A program made the position numbers and the translations under genes. This document shows, in pieces, positions 32,515 to 45,118 of a stretch of DNA of 52,152 nucleotides. The notes under the pieces were generated by a model. The model made no database searches. It was not told the origin of the DNA and saw only the letters and a program-made list of their open reading frames with translations. The DNA comes from Gamarada debralockiae. Its lineage: Eukaryota; Ascomycota; Leotiomycetes; Helotiales; Hyphodiscaceae. The stretch is taken from positions 1 to 52,152 of the forward strand of contig NXFV01000492.1 in NCBI GenBank assembly GCA_002803225.1, given 5' to 3'. Numbering within the stretch: position 1 is the stretch's first letter; each line of letters opens with the position of its first letter.

Positions 32515-33295
32515 GATTGACCGTGGCGGTGAGAAGCGAACGGGAGCCAAATAGCATAGTCACAGCATGACCATGCGTGGCAAAGATTGACGCTAGTTGA
32601 TTTTGGCTCCAGAATCTCATTTCTACGGTCTCAGAGCGTCTTTTATAATTGGCAGCCGCAAAGTTGGCAGAATTGTTTTCAATCTTATTTGTTTAGTTGC
32701 CAATCGATCAAAATTCGCCGTATTATTTTCCTCTGTATTGGTGGAAGCTGCAATCTGCTACTTCGAGTCAGATCCTTGAATGCCAAACTTTCTACTTGTC
32801 TGAATTTCTATGCTTGGAGTGTTATTTTACATGACCATTATCTTGGGAAGGAACTCTCATTTCCTGCATTCTTGTGACGGACACCACCATAGGTGGAAAA
32901 CTCTGTCCATGCAGGACGCACTTGCAGAACTTTGGAATTAGCTTCACTCGCTTCTGCATTTTTCGGATGAAAAACAGGCAAGCTTACTGTCTTTTCATAT
33001 TCCTTGTCACCGAGTATTCAAACCGCCCAGGCCGGGAGCCCTGGATCCACCTGGCTTGAGCTATTGAGTCAACCAGATAGAGAGCCTTGCTTGCACAGCC
33101 CCCGGAGAGCAATAGGAGTACCGCCTGGGCGGATTTGGGTGAAAGGCAACTTTGATGTGCATGTGTTCACGAAACCTTTCCGTTCTATTAGTCTGTCATC
33201 CCTACCCGCCTGCGTCTTCTTCAATCAGCTTCCCAGTGGACGTGTTACGAGCTCATCGGATGAAGAATGAGAAGTGAGGACTAAGAGATCTGTAC
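32515..33295. other. Intergenic region between effector candidate and NLR
   Basis: 781 nt, AT-rich at 32600-32900. The two genes point the same way, so this is the promoter of the NLR gene. No motif recognised. Confidence 0.5.
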
Positions 33296-36200
33296 ATGGC
33301 GGCTTCGGGTCAATGGGCCAATGAACAGGCCGAAATCCAACACAATGGCCACAATTACGACAATCGAGTTCAACACAAGCAAGTTCAGATAAATGGCGTC
33401 AGTTTGGGTAACATAACACCACGCACCCATAGAGTCCTGGACCTCGGACCATACCAACTCTCAGACACCTATGTTGATCGGGCCGAGTTAACTGAGCTCA
33501 AGGACAAGCACAAGGAACTTGACAGCCATGGTAACGCTCAGCAGAGACTTCGGCTCTGTGGCATGCCAGGAACCGGAAAGACTCAACTGGCCATCAAATT
33601 CGCCACAGACGGTTTTGGCAAAGATAGGTACGCGCCTAATTCCCAATTACTGGTTTTGAAGTTAACAAGCGACCTCAAGATTTACAAACATCTGGCTCAT
33701 TGACGCGAGTACTCCCGAGAGAATCAAAGCTGGATTTGAGAAAATCGGCAAATACCTCGCGAGGCAGGAACGAAATGACGACTGGGAGCCGGACGCCGAA
33801 CAGCCATCCAATTTCGCAAAAATATGGCTAGGAAACAACAAGAACTGGCTTTTGATCTTGGACAACCTCTGCGACGTAGAAGAAAACCCTCTTCTTCCGT
33901 CATGGTACGAAGGCACGATTCTCATTACTACACAAAAGCATACACGGCATAGCCAAGAGATATCTGTTGGGAATATGAGTGAAGAAAATAGCATCAAATT
34001 ATTTCTTCAAACTGCCCACGAAAATGATACCACGGAAGAGGAGCGCCAGCAAGTACGGGACGCGGTGAACCTCTTGGACCGTCTTCCAATTGCAGTGTCA
34101 GCCGCCGGTTGTCTCATCCGTTATTACGCCACGATGCCACTGCTGGCTAAGGTCCAAAAATTCACAAAAGATTTTCGAGATGGGAAACATCATGGGTTTG
34201 AGAGGGTTTGGAGGGTCTTTAATCTTTCTATCGATGCTATCTTGAGCTCTCTACCAAGGCAAGATCTGGGTGTAATCCAGGAAGACGTTTGGGATATACT
34301 TCACTTTCTCGCGAATCTGGACTCGGGCAATCTATCGAGCGACGTGTTGAGATCCATTTACCACAACCTCCAAGGGAATATGGACAAGTTGTCGGCCTGG
34401 GAAAAATCGCATCTCTTTGGTGTGTTCACAAGGAGTACTGCTCGGACATGGATGGACCACAGGATCCACCGGTTGCTGAGCCTCCTGGCACAATACAACC
34501 TGATTGCGTTAAATGTTGATGCTAACAACGAATCGAGATTCAAATGTTCAATGCACTATATCGTTCAACGATGGCTTCTTAGAATTCAGCAAAGAGAAAG
34601 CCAGGCCAGTCCAAGTGATATGAACTCCATCTCCCCGGCTACTTGGAACAAGGCCGCTGTCACCCTCGCACAATCAATTTCATGGCAAACAAATTCTGAT
34701 GACCTGGAATACGATCATCGGCGCCTTGTGGTACCTCATATCATTGCGCTACTCAAAGTGGGTGAAAGTTCCCAAGCCAAAAGAAAGTTCTTTCACGACT
34801 TTTCTGAGAGTTCCATACTCGACCAAGTTGAGATTTCGCGCAAGTTCGCCCTCGCTTTTTATGAAGGAAGCTACTTTCACGAAGCGAGAGAGCTAAGAAT
34901 CAAGACTGAACAGGACCTCAAGTCGACCGGTCTCGCCACGCCAGAACTCAAACTGCTATATGCAAAGGCGAGAAGGGAGCTCGCGAGCTGCGAAGGCGAA
35001 CTTGGAGATATCAAGAGAGCCATAGAGCTTGTGACAGAAGTTTTGGAACACTCTCTGAGAGAGGGTAATATGAAGGACGACGAGATCTTGGTAGCGAAGG
35101 CGGACCTGGCGAGCTATTACCACGTACTGGGGGAGCGATCCGAGGAGTTACGACTACGCCAAGAGGTCTTGGACGGTTACAAAATCATCAAATCAGAAGA
35201 CGACGAAACAGTTTTGGAAGCGATGAGAATGCTTGCGAGCACTCTTTACAGCCTTGGACGCAGACCGGAAGCCTACAGAATTCGTCAAGAAGCATACGAG
35301 ATCAGGAAGACACTGAGAGGCCGGCCTCGTATCAAAATGCTCCAACTTGAAAGCGATCTTGCAGAGAGTCTAAGTGAAGAAGGGTGGTGGCTAGTGTCGC
35401 TGGAAATACGCAAGAGAATAGTCGACGAGGAGAAAAGAGCTTGGAGTCACTGTCGGCATCTCATCCTTCTCGCAATGACGAGGCTTGCCACAGGCTATAG
35501 CCAGGCGAAAATGAAGGATGAAGCCCGAGATCTAAGGCGCGAAACTTTGGCCCTCCATAAAGGGTACTATGGCGAAGAGCACCATGGGACATTGGAAGCG
35601 ATGGAACATCTCGCGAGCAGTGAAGCTGAGCTTGGAAATCTTGAAGAGGCTCTGTCATTGCAGAATCAGGTTGTCAAGATTCAAATGAGAAAATATGCGG
35701 AAGAGAGTCATCGACAGGTGTTGTTGGCCAATGACAAACTTGGGAGCCTGCTTTTTCGCCACGGCAACATGGAGCAGAAAAGGCAAGGACTGAGGTTGAA
35801 GCGAAAAGTATTAGAATACCGACGGCAGCAATTAGGTCCTGAGCACCAAGAGACTTTGATCGCAATGGAAAGGCTTGCAATTTGTCTGGACAAGCTAGGA
35901 AAGTCGGAAGACTCTGCACGACTTCGAAGGAAACTGGTCATTCTTCGATCTCGTCATCTCAAGGCGGGTGATGGCAAAATTCATCCTGAAACGCTGCGGG
36001 CAGTGATGGCGCTTGCCGATAATTATGATCGACTTTACCATAAACAAAGGGAGAAGAGTCAGGGAGTCGGACACAGACAATGTTTCAGCCGAAGTGTTGA
36101 CATGCAAAAACCTTTCAATCAGTACGAGTGGTGGGACAGCGAAATTTTTGAGGACTTGGTGGACAAGATTGACAGTCACGACGTCATCTCAGGACACGGG

Positions 36201-36593
36201 GACTTGGCTGTAATTGCTTTTCACATTCGAAAGAGTGTCCAGCGACACGTCGAAGATACCTTTGGACCCAAGCACAGGGTTACCCTCGAGCTCAAGACAC
36301 AGATCTCCGGTTGTGAAGCTTGTGCAAAACAGACGATGAAGGCTATTGAGATTCTGACGGAAGTGGTAGCCATTTTGGAGCAACAGCGAGGGAAAGATGA
36401 CGCAGAGGTGGTGCGGGTAAGAAAGCTCCGCTGGGAACATATGCAATACGTTGGGATCAATGACGAAGAACATGAAAGCGTTCCACTGGCTGGACTGCGC
36501 TCGTGGAGGCATAAGATCGTGTTGATCGGAGCTTCTCTTCTTCGTTGCATTGGATATTTATGTTGTTGCCGCCACGTAGAGACGGGAGTATAG
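33296..36593 (+). CDS. NB-ARC/TPR NLR-like receptor with N-terminal amyloid-like motif
   Basis: STAND ATPase of the fungal NLR type. Two exons, 33296-33627 and 33680-36593, joined by a 52-nt intron that restores DRFTNIWLIDASTPERIKAG; 1081 residues. The first 45 residues lack a folded effector domain and contain NYDNRVQHKQVQINGVSLGN (about 20-39). NB-ARC: Walker A GMPGTGKT at 89-96, Walker B LLILD at 168-172, sensor ILITTQ, and a GLPL-like LDRLPIAVSAAG. After a winged-helix-like part come kinesin-light-chain-type TPRs (LGDIKRAIELVTEVLEHS, LGERSEELRLRQEVLDGY, LGRRPEAYRIRQEAYEIR and more) that would sense the ligand. The C-terminus is hydrophobic and Cys-rich. The upstream neighbour is a matching effector candidate in the same orientation. 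Ligand unknown. Confidence 0.85.
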
Positions 36594-37793
36594 AATAAAT
36601 GTTTAATGATGTACCATAATAGAAGCCAGGAGCTCCAACGAGCTTGCGCCGCTGAACTTTTCAGCTACTCATGTCGGACTGGTAGACCCTACTTCTAAGT
36701 TATTTTGAGCGCATTACAAGCAAAGACAATAAAAATACCTCCAATTATCGAGTGACTCGCTTCACTGCTCTTCGGGCCTTCATTGTCTGATGATTCCCTT
36801 GAAGTCCCATTCGAACTAGGCGGGGTTGGCACTTGTTCTGCCCGGAATTCTAAAGTACCGCCACAAACACACTAGATGCCAATCAGACAACCGTGATTGT
36901 TTAATAACATCTGTACTAACACAAGTTTCTTGTTCGCAAGTACACCCTCCACTTCCCTTTTCATGTCCGCATTCTGATTTCGAACATACGTACGGCATGA
37001 CTGTATTTCATGCGGCCGTCAGCATAATCTAGAATCTCGCGATACACAGATTGAAGAGATGACGCACGAGCAAGTAAAATACACTCTCTCTTGGGGATCA
37101 AAAATATCACTCAGATACAAGCTGAGGGGAGTGTGGCGTCGCGCAAAACGCCAAGACAACAGTTCGCAGGTGGTTCGAGAGCTTTCGGAATCTGTCAGCT
37201 TTTTATGTTTTAGCCTTCAAGACGACAGTCGAGGCTCTTAACAGTCACACTACCAGATGCCGTATGCTGCTTGGATGTCATGCTTCAACTCCGCTTGGAG
37301 ATGTGTTGCTGCCCGATAGGCCTGATTTGGCCCATAAATTGGCGTGGCAGGTGCCAAGTCGATAAGCCGTCAAAACGATGCTGATTTGCGTCACACAAGG
37401 CAAACAGTACAGGGGCAAGCTTTAGCCATACAAAAAAAGTAGAGCATGGATCTGTACACGAAAGTATGTAGAAACAATCATGGTTGGTCCAATTGTTGCA
37501 ACCTCGAACGACCCCTTCGTTGGCCGTCAGCCTTGCTTGAGCGGGTGCCATTCCCGCTGACAGCCATCCGATCGAGTTGAATGATACGAAACTATTCGCA
37601 AGAAGAAATATCGATCATTATGACATTAATGCGAAGTGTGGCCTCCTTATTGATGGAAGGAAGAGGCCACGCAATTGGAGACAGAACAGCGACCGACCGA
37701 CCACGTGATGTCCTCCACAGGATTGACTCCGTTACTTGTTCCTAAGAAAAGCTAGCATTTCAATTGAAAGTCAACTTGAGACACTGCCATGGC
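36594..37793. other. Intergenic
   Basis: No supported gene. Short ORFs on both strands without recognisable domains. Confidence 0.4.
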
Positions 37794-39420
37794 TTAGACC
37801 AGAGAAGAGCAGATTATTCGCTCAGTTATCATTTCAAGGATCATTTCTACCGTTGGTCTATCATTTATGTATGCCCTTAAACCCCTATTATCCAACTCCG
37901 TACGTAGCATATGACACTTGTACAAATACAAAGGAATGTCAACTGAAAACACACCTTCCGCCTCCAACTCGAAAGGGCCCCACACTTGAACTATTGACAT
38001 ATCGGAGTTCAAACGCTTCTCCATCTTCGGCAGCGGGACCATAGCCTTGAAGAAAGTGCCCGGATAGCAGACCGTAAGCGCCAGGACAGCGATGCAGCAC
38101 ATACTACTCTCTTATCATTACAACACCCAAATAAGATGCCGAGAAGGAAGACTCACACTCTATTAGGAACAATATACTCTGCCTTATTTGGTATAATCGG
38201 ATTCGCCTAGCCCGTCGCGAGCTCTGCGATACGATATACATGTCAGTTGGAGCTGTATTTGGGGGGCGAAATATAGTGGCATTTCTAGACCTAGCTGATA
38301 TCTAAGGAGCTGAAATACAAGGAGGGGCAGAGCTCTCTTATATTACAAAAGAGGGCTATACCCAATTAGGCAATTCCAACCAACAATACACATCTAACGT
38401 ACAAAGCTAAGCTAGAAACGAAAATACTAATAGCGAAGATCTTGAAGTCTCTGCTGAATAGTATGGATGAGGCTTCGGCAGTCAAAGCGGATTGATTGCG
38501 TTGGAGGTTGAGGATGAATACTGTGGTCAAGCTATGGAGGAAGGTAAATGTCGCAATCTAGAACACGATACCAGTGAACATAATGTATCCGCCGAGCGCA
38601 GAGCTAGACGGCGTATTCGCAGTGGCTGCCGTGGCGCCACCGATGGCTTGAAGGAGGAGAGATAAGAAATTGCAGGTGATGAAGATCTAGGGGTAGAGGG
38701 GGGCTCTCAGCGGCGAGAATTGAGGACCGATGGCGCGCACTATGTGCTTGAGTGTAAGGTATATTGCTGCTGTGAAGGACTAATGTGATATTAGAACAAC
38801 TCTTACTTTAAGTGAGGTAGGGGATGCGACTCACTAGTGCGAATATATGAGTGCTGTTGGAATGCGAGTAAACAGTGATTCTGGTTCTAGGCACCATGGA
38901 CATGTCTAGGCATAAGTCATGGGACTCATCACATGACTTAGAGATCACTTGAACAGTGTCACGTGCTCTATGAGTAATTGGGAGATTTTTGTCTATGAGT
39001 ACAGACTACTGTACTTGGTTTGTTCGTTAGTATCTCCAGTATCTTCGCAACCTTAATAATCCAACCATATTGTTCCTTATTCTGTCACTCTCGTTAGTCA
39101 CGTAACCTTATTGGAAGAAAGTGCAAATCTGGATCTCGAAGCCAGTATTGCTCTATAGGTTAGAGTGTATAATGAGCCTGCCTATGTAGCCGATTGTTTC
39201 GCTCACAGCGCCGATAGTAACGAGGCTTTTAAAGAACTAAGTCTTATAGCGGAATAGGGGAATGAAATTAATAATCGGGAAGATTACGAAGTAGGCGTAG
39301 AAGGCATTTGCCCCGAGACAGGGGTAATGGCTATAGACTGTGGCTTCGACAGGATATTGGGGAGAGATCGAAGCGCAGTTTGTATAGGCGCCTATTTTGA
39401 ATTATGTTGAGGCCCTGAGG
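37794..39420 (-). pseudogene. RTA1-like lipid-translocating membrane protein, mutated
   Basis: Seven-TM RTA1 family proteins are implicated in resistance to toxic lipids and drugs. Family landmarks are read in order on the minus strand: YSHYPCLGANAFYAYFVIF (about 39340-39285), SETIGYIGRLI (about 39203), AAIYLTLKHIVRAIGPQFSP (about 38780), CNFLSLLLQAIGGATAATA (about 38670), LGGYIMFTGIVF, RIAELATG (about 38230) and CYPGTFF (about 38065). The frame carries TAG at places where the family has Trp or Gln: KT-stop-FF, NL-stop-SN, LYP-stop-IF, IVF-stop-IA and TG-stop-AN. All are G-to-A or C-to-T changes. Roughly 300 bp of unrelated sequence separates the third and fourth landmarks, more than one intron. 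The gene is clearly dead. Confidence 0.7.
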
Positions 39421-40057
39421 AGAGGATTGTGGTGTTAAAATTAACTTGCTAGCTGGTAACGAAACCGCTTGGTTGAGGATCGCAGAATTGAAATGCTGAA
39501 TTGATGAGAAAACAAAAGGCAATTATATAAATGAATAGGGAACCACTCATCTTTAACTTTTGGTACGGTGATGCGTACATTGCGGTGCAATTCGATGCGC
39601 AGCATTATCTTCGCATTCGACAAAGGGACGTACTCGGGTTCCCACCCCATCAGCTTCTTCTGAGAGAAGGGGAGTGGAAGAACATTAACCATCATGGCAG
39701 TGAAGATTCATTTCGCAGACGTTGAGGAGATGAAGCTATGGGCAGCATTTATAGCATATCAGTCGAAATGCAACGGGGTAACTTTCCCCAATCCTATATA
39801 CAATTGTATAATCATCACTCAAAGAAGACAGCTAACGACGGATTCGGATATTGAGGTCGAGCAAACTTATGAACGGCAGATGGTAAGGGGCCCAGAAATA
39901 TTCCACCGGGAGCGAGGATGACCCTTGGTCTACTCAAGTCATAGCACGACCCCCTCCATCTTCTACTAGGGCTTGGGACGGGCATTGTTAAGTGAACATC
40001 AATGGGCAACGTCAAAATAAGTAGCTTGTAATGCAAATTATGCAATTCCAAAACAAC
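39421..40057. other. Intergenic between RTA1 relic and GRC3
   Basis: Includes the likely degraded 5' end of the RTA1 relic and the 3' flank of GRC3. No supported gene. Confidence 0.4.
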
Positions 40058-42565
40058 TTAATCTCCCGATCTGCCGAGGTCTCTTCTCACTCTCCAGACT
40101 CGAGATCCAACAGCTCGTCCTTGCGAGCCTTCTTGTCTCTCAACCCAAGGAGCATTTTGGAAGCCTTCCCTTAAAGATCTTCCTTCTTGTCCATCATTGC
40201 CACCATCACTCTCTTCATCTTCTTCTCCGTCAACATTCAAGTCATCTGTCGTCTGATTCTTAGCCTCTTTGTCCAGCCACTGCCTCTGCACAAGTTCCTC
40301 GGTATATGCCCAGCCAGGCGTGTCAAACTTCCCACTGACCAACACGATTGATTTTCCGGCTTCATTGATCTCTTCGATCGCACTTCGTGATATTGGGGTT
40401 ATGATTTGAAGGCGTCGACGAGTTATGTTTATTCCTCTAACAAGAGCCAGTCCGATGCAGTGAGAGTGTTTTGGGTCGAGAGATATGACATTTGCGGGGT
40501 TGAAGTAGGGAATATCTTCTTTGGGTGTTCGGATAATGAATGGTTCGACCAGATGTTGTCGCTGTAGAGATTCATCATCGAAGGCTCCAAGCTCTGCATC
40601 TCCTGTATCCATCGGGTATGGCTGATCGCTTTGTGATTTCTGGTCTTCATCCATCATATCTTGCTCATCTGCCTGCCATCCTGGAATAGCCACCCTGTCA
40701 TCAATGGCAACTATCGCCAATAGTGACCCATTGATTGATTCAAGGAGAAGATCAGGCGGGGGCTGCTCGCCATAGCACATGATCCCGAGTATGCCAGCAT
40801 TGTCTCCAGAGTACCTAATCTCCCAAGGTGGAACAGATGATAGCGGCTGCGCACTCCACGTCAATTGTTTTTTTTCTATGAGTTTGATGTGGAAGTACGA
40901 CATAGCCTGCATCGTTCTCAGATGAGCGGCAGTCTTAGTGGCATATTTGCTGACTTGCGATGGTAATGTGAAAACAGGTGTTGTCTTTGCTGCATCTCGA
41001 AGACTTTCAACAACTTCCCAAGGACCCTCTTGGGACATATATATTACTTCGGTCGGTCGAATCTTGGTAATTAAGTCCACAAGAATCTCCAAGCCTGTGC
41101 CTAATACCCAACCGGGGGTGTTGATGACAAGGGGGCAATTTGGGATGATTGACAGCAAGTTGCGGTAATGTGCGAAGAGATCGAGAGCACATGCCATATA
41201 GAGACTTGGGTCCATCGAAGGCGTATTTGCGGCAATGCTATGAGCGCGAACAACGCGACCGTTGCCGTCTGGTATTGGATGTGAAAATGGTGGACCAAAG
41301 TTTGGCTCCTGGATGTGTACCAGAGATAGCAGTCCTGGGACACCGTACTCTGGTTGACCAGGATCAAGATCCAGTATAGCTACCCCTGAGGGTTTCTGAC
41401 CTTTTGGAAATGTTACCCTCTCGACCGTCGCTGAGAGTAGTCTGTTCGAGAGCAGTCTCGTGAATGTTGACTTGCCAGATGACTTCGGGCCACAGATCAA
41501 CATACGTGGAGCCGTTTGATCAGAACAAGCAGAAAGCTTTGATAGTGCTTCATTCCACTCTGGCGCTGAGATGATAGGTTGCAAGTACGCTCCCTTCGGA
41601 CCATCGTCAGAAGAAAATAGCTATTCACTATGTTAGTCTGTCTTAAGTGAACTTCGAAGCCGCATACCATCTGGAATGAGCTTTTCTTTAGCTTCAGAGG
41701 GGCCTCGAATTCGTGACCCAAAGGTCCGGAGCCATTATTCCATAGCCTGCCGAAGAGGGGAGAAAGAGACTTCAAATGGTCCAGCCCGGTTTCACATTGA
41801 TATAAACAGATTTCAGCATCGTTTAGATCTGTTGCCAAGCACCTTATAACTGGCAGGGAGTGCGATAATGGCACAGAGACTCTATATTTTGACTTCGAAG
41901 GCTGGAGAGTTGCGCCTAGTAGTGTGATTTGGCCCTTTTGGACTGAAATCTCGAATTGACCAAGAATGACTAGTCGCTAGTGGATATTAGAACCTATCCA
42001 TTTCAAAAATAAGATCATATCTTACCTCTCCAGGTGCCAATTTCAGGAATACTGTACCATCTTCAAGTTCCTCCACACTGTCTTTACTTGGTTTGAAAGT
42101 AGATAATGTGATTGCTGGTGTCTCAAGCAACACCTCAGGGGATTCAGCACGTGACTGAAAGCTGCATTTCTGTTAGAGCATGTGTGTAACTGAAGGCAAA
42201 AGTAAAATTGAGTGCATACGAAGAATCTGGATCATCGTTAAGGTCACTCAAGGCCTTCTCAGCAGTAGCCGACCGTGTTGCCGGAATAACAGGTCTTGAA
42301 CTTAGCGCAATAGTGTCTTGAAGGCTAAGATCGAACAGAATGCCTTTGTCGGGAGATGCTGGAATCGATGCTGAAGAGTCATCTTGACTTTGATTGCCAC
42401 TTGAAGGGATGCTTCTCTCCGTTTTCTGACTTTGCAGGCTTTTTCTTGCAGCAAAGGCACTTAATGCTGGATGCCGTGAGTGATCATATCTCTTTCGGAC
42501 TTGTACTCAGACTTACGAGGAGGATCTGATACCCCATTCAACTTCCGTTTCTTATTTGGAGACAT
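40058..42565 (-). CDS. grc3: Polynucleotide 5'-hydroxyl kinase Grc3 (NOL9/CLP1 family)
   Basis: Nucleolar RNA kinase that works with the Las1 nuclease in ITS2 removal from pre-rRNA and is linked to Pol I termination. Five exons: 42517-42565, 42220-42466, 42026-42161, 41668-41976, 40058-41620 (767 residues). Start MSPNKKRKLNGVSDPPR, a nuclear-localisation-like basic patch. The N-terminal domain includes GTVFLKLAPGE and LGQFEISVQKGQITLLGA. The kinase domain has Walker A GPKSSGKST (about 291-299), the family motif ILDLDPGQPEYGVPG and VINTPGWVLGTGLEIL. The long last exon continues into a C-terminal acidic tail (VDGEEDEESDGGNDG). All introns are GT-AG with consistent phases. Confidence 0.95.
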
Positions 42566-42769
42566 TCTTGTAGATTGGGTTGTTCAATATCAGGAGAGCC
42601 TATCAAGACGTCAGAAAGACAAGGCTGGAGAACGAAAATCCGCATCCGAGGTTTAACCGAGCCGCTAAGAAAAAAGTTCAGACTTGACCTCCGAATCTCG
42701 AGCATCAACGCGGTCCTACTTCTCACTTGAGAGTGATTTTCGGGACGACTCTGCGACATTACAGAAACC
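42566..42769. promoter_or_regulatory. Shared divergent promoter of GRC3 and RPA34
   Basis: Only 204 nt separate the two start codons, so both genes must be driven from here. No TATA box and no clear PAC (GCGATGAG) or RRPE element was spotted. Confidence 0.7.
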
Positions 42770-44687
42770 ATGCCTTCCCTCAATGCGATGACCAAAGAGG
42801 CCAAAAATAAGAAATCCGCTGCACCGAAGAAAGCTACCAAAAGAGTTTCACCTCCGACCAATTTGAGCACCGAATTTGTACAAGAGAGCGATATTGAGGA
42901 GGACGAGAAATCAGACAAGTCTTCGAGCAGCGACGATGAAGAATCACTGCCGGAAAACCCTGCAGCTGCACCCAAGAGCAATGACAGAGTTGCAGCACTA
43001 GCTACTGATAGCAGCTCAAGTGGAAGTGAGAGCGAGAGTGCCGAAGACAGCGAGAGCGAAGATGATGAGGACGAGGAGCCAAGCAAGACTGCGCAGAAGG
43101 ACTCAGCTGCATCAAAATCTGCCAAGTAAGTCCCTTTCTGATGGTGGCGCTTCTTTCGCTCATTCAATCGCAGGCGACAGCAATCGAAAGCGTCATCTGC
43201 GAAAACGGTGTCTTTCAAAGAGGCAGACCCATACCAACCTCCTACCGGGTTTGAGCTGGCTTCTCTTGAAGGGCCTTCAATCGCATCACAGCTATTCAAG
43301 AAGTCCAGTTTGGAAGGAAAGCAGATCTGGTATATCACTGCACCGGCCTCTGTACCCATCTCCTCGATACGAGAGTCCTCTTTGGCGAATATAATCCAAG
43401 GCAACGCGGTGCTATCTCACAACGAGAATGAGTATGGCTTTATTCAAGATTCTTCTGGGGATATCACACATACGAAGGTCATGGTTCCAAATGGTACTGA
43501 GGATGGTTATCGTTCTGGTAATTATTCCCTAGTCAATGCGGATGATCTTAAAAACTAATATCTTCCTAGGCGCAAAGTCCATTGATAGGATATTGCATTT
43601 GCAACAAATCGTGCAACTTCCGTCCGTTTACGATGCCACCGCTAAAGAAGTTGCAACTTCCAACTCCGCACGACCCACAGTTCCAGCCCAAAAACCTGTT
43701 CGTCAACAACCTCCGGGATTGAAGATGCGGTTCCGTCCAATTGGATTTGGCAATGGCGAAACCGGAACGATAGGCTCAAGCTCATCTTCTGCAGATGGAA
43801 CCACAGAAAGCACTTCAGACGAAGAGATGGAGGATGCGCCTGCACAATTCCGTCGCCCTGCCCCATTGGAACACGAAGAATCGGCAACTTCTTCAGATGG
43901 CTCTGAAGATGAATCGTCTTCAAGCTCCGACGCTGAGATGACTGATGCTCCGCCATTACCTTCTAAACCAACTGTCAAGTCGAAGCATGAAAAGTCAACA
44001 GCCAAAGAGTTACCCAAGGTGGCTGATCATCAACTGAAGAGAAAGCATAGTGATGGAGAGGATATGAAAAGAAAAAACAGTTCGTCTAGTTCAGCGACTT
44101 CAACTAACAACAGACAGCTAAATTCAGTCAAGAAAAAGCAGAAAAGCTCTCCAGCAGGCAGTCAATCAGTGTCAACTGAAGCTCATAAGGCCACGTCCTC
44201 GCAGCTCCTCCAAGCAGCCCGTTTACTATCAACTCCTATTCCACCTCCACAACCCAGACAAAACCACCTACCCTCGTCGTCGCAAAGTCTTCCTTCTCCA
44301 GCAAAACGCGCCCCTATCTTACCTCCGAAATACACTCAAATACCACCGGCTCGAAATTCTCAGCCCTCAATCGCCCATCCAAATTCTATGAAGGCGTTAG
44401 AAACGCCGTCGAGAGAGCTTCCTGTCAAGACGGGCCTTCATGCGGTTGATGTCGACCCCAGTGCAAAGGAGCGGGGGAAGGAAACCAAGGGATTGAAGAA
44501 GGATCAGTCAAAGCTCTTACCAAAATCAGAGGCTGGAGAATCGGTCACAAGTGTAAGTGATCCGGGAAAATCCTCAAGCCAGGTCCAAAATCTGCCTAAG
44601 TCAACATTAAACCCTCAAGAGAAGCGTACTTCTAAGGATGTAAAGAAGGAAAAGAAGAAAGAGAAAACGGCTGGGATGGAAAATTGA
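42770..44687 (+). CDS. rpa34: RNA polymerase I subunit RPA34.5
   Basis: TFIIF-like subunit of RNA polymerase I that dimerises with RPA49; nucleolar. Three exons: 42770-43125, 43174-43517, 43570-44687 (605 residues). An acidic Ser-rich N-terminus (SDIEEDEKSDKSSSSDDEES) precedes the A34 dimerisation domain: YQPPTGFELASLEG, SSLEGKQIWYITAPASVPIS and GNAVLSHNENEYGFIQD. The long C-terminal part is disordered, rich in Ser/Lys/Pro, and ends in a Lys-rich block (KDVKKEKKKEKTAG), as usual for this subunit although longer than in yeast. It shares a promoter with GRC3, another rRNA factor. Confidence 0.88.
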
Positions 44688-45118
44688 CGAAGGAAGGATA
44701 CAGCACCGAGGGTTTACAGCTCTTCACCCATACAACCTCCTGCACGCTCACAGTTCCACAATACCACCAACAACTGGCACTCCCAAGGCTGGCTTCATGA
44801 GGTTTATGCTAGCGGGGTTGCTGTTATTAATCACTTGTAATGATACCCAATGAACTCTGACTCTGCACCGCACGTAAAAACATCTCTTCTATTTATGTTC
44901 CTCCGGATTAGCAAGTTAAATGATGAATGGAGATCAACAGATGGAAGAGGGGTGACCCTCCACATTTCACAGCCTCGTCTGACAAACCCTGCATGATTGG
45001 CGGGGCAAAGAACGAGCTAGGCTCGCAACCCACCAAAAAATTCCTTTGTGCCAATGTTGAACCTTCTTTACAAAACATCTCAGAGACTGCAATTGTTCTT
45101 TCCCACCAAACTACGATC
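44688..45118. other. RPA34 3' flank / SHM2 promoter
   Basis: 431 nt. No supported ORF; nothing specific recognised. Confidence 0.5.

Noticed and set aside
40058..41584. GRC3 as a single-exon 508-residue protein
   Set aside because: It would start at a TTG and miss the N-terminal domain; four upstream exons join in phase to an ATG at 42565.
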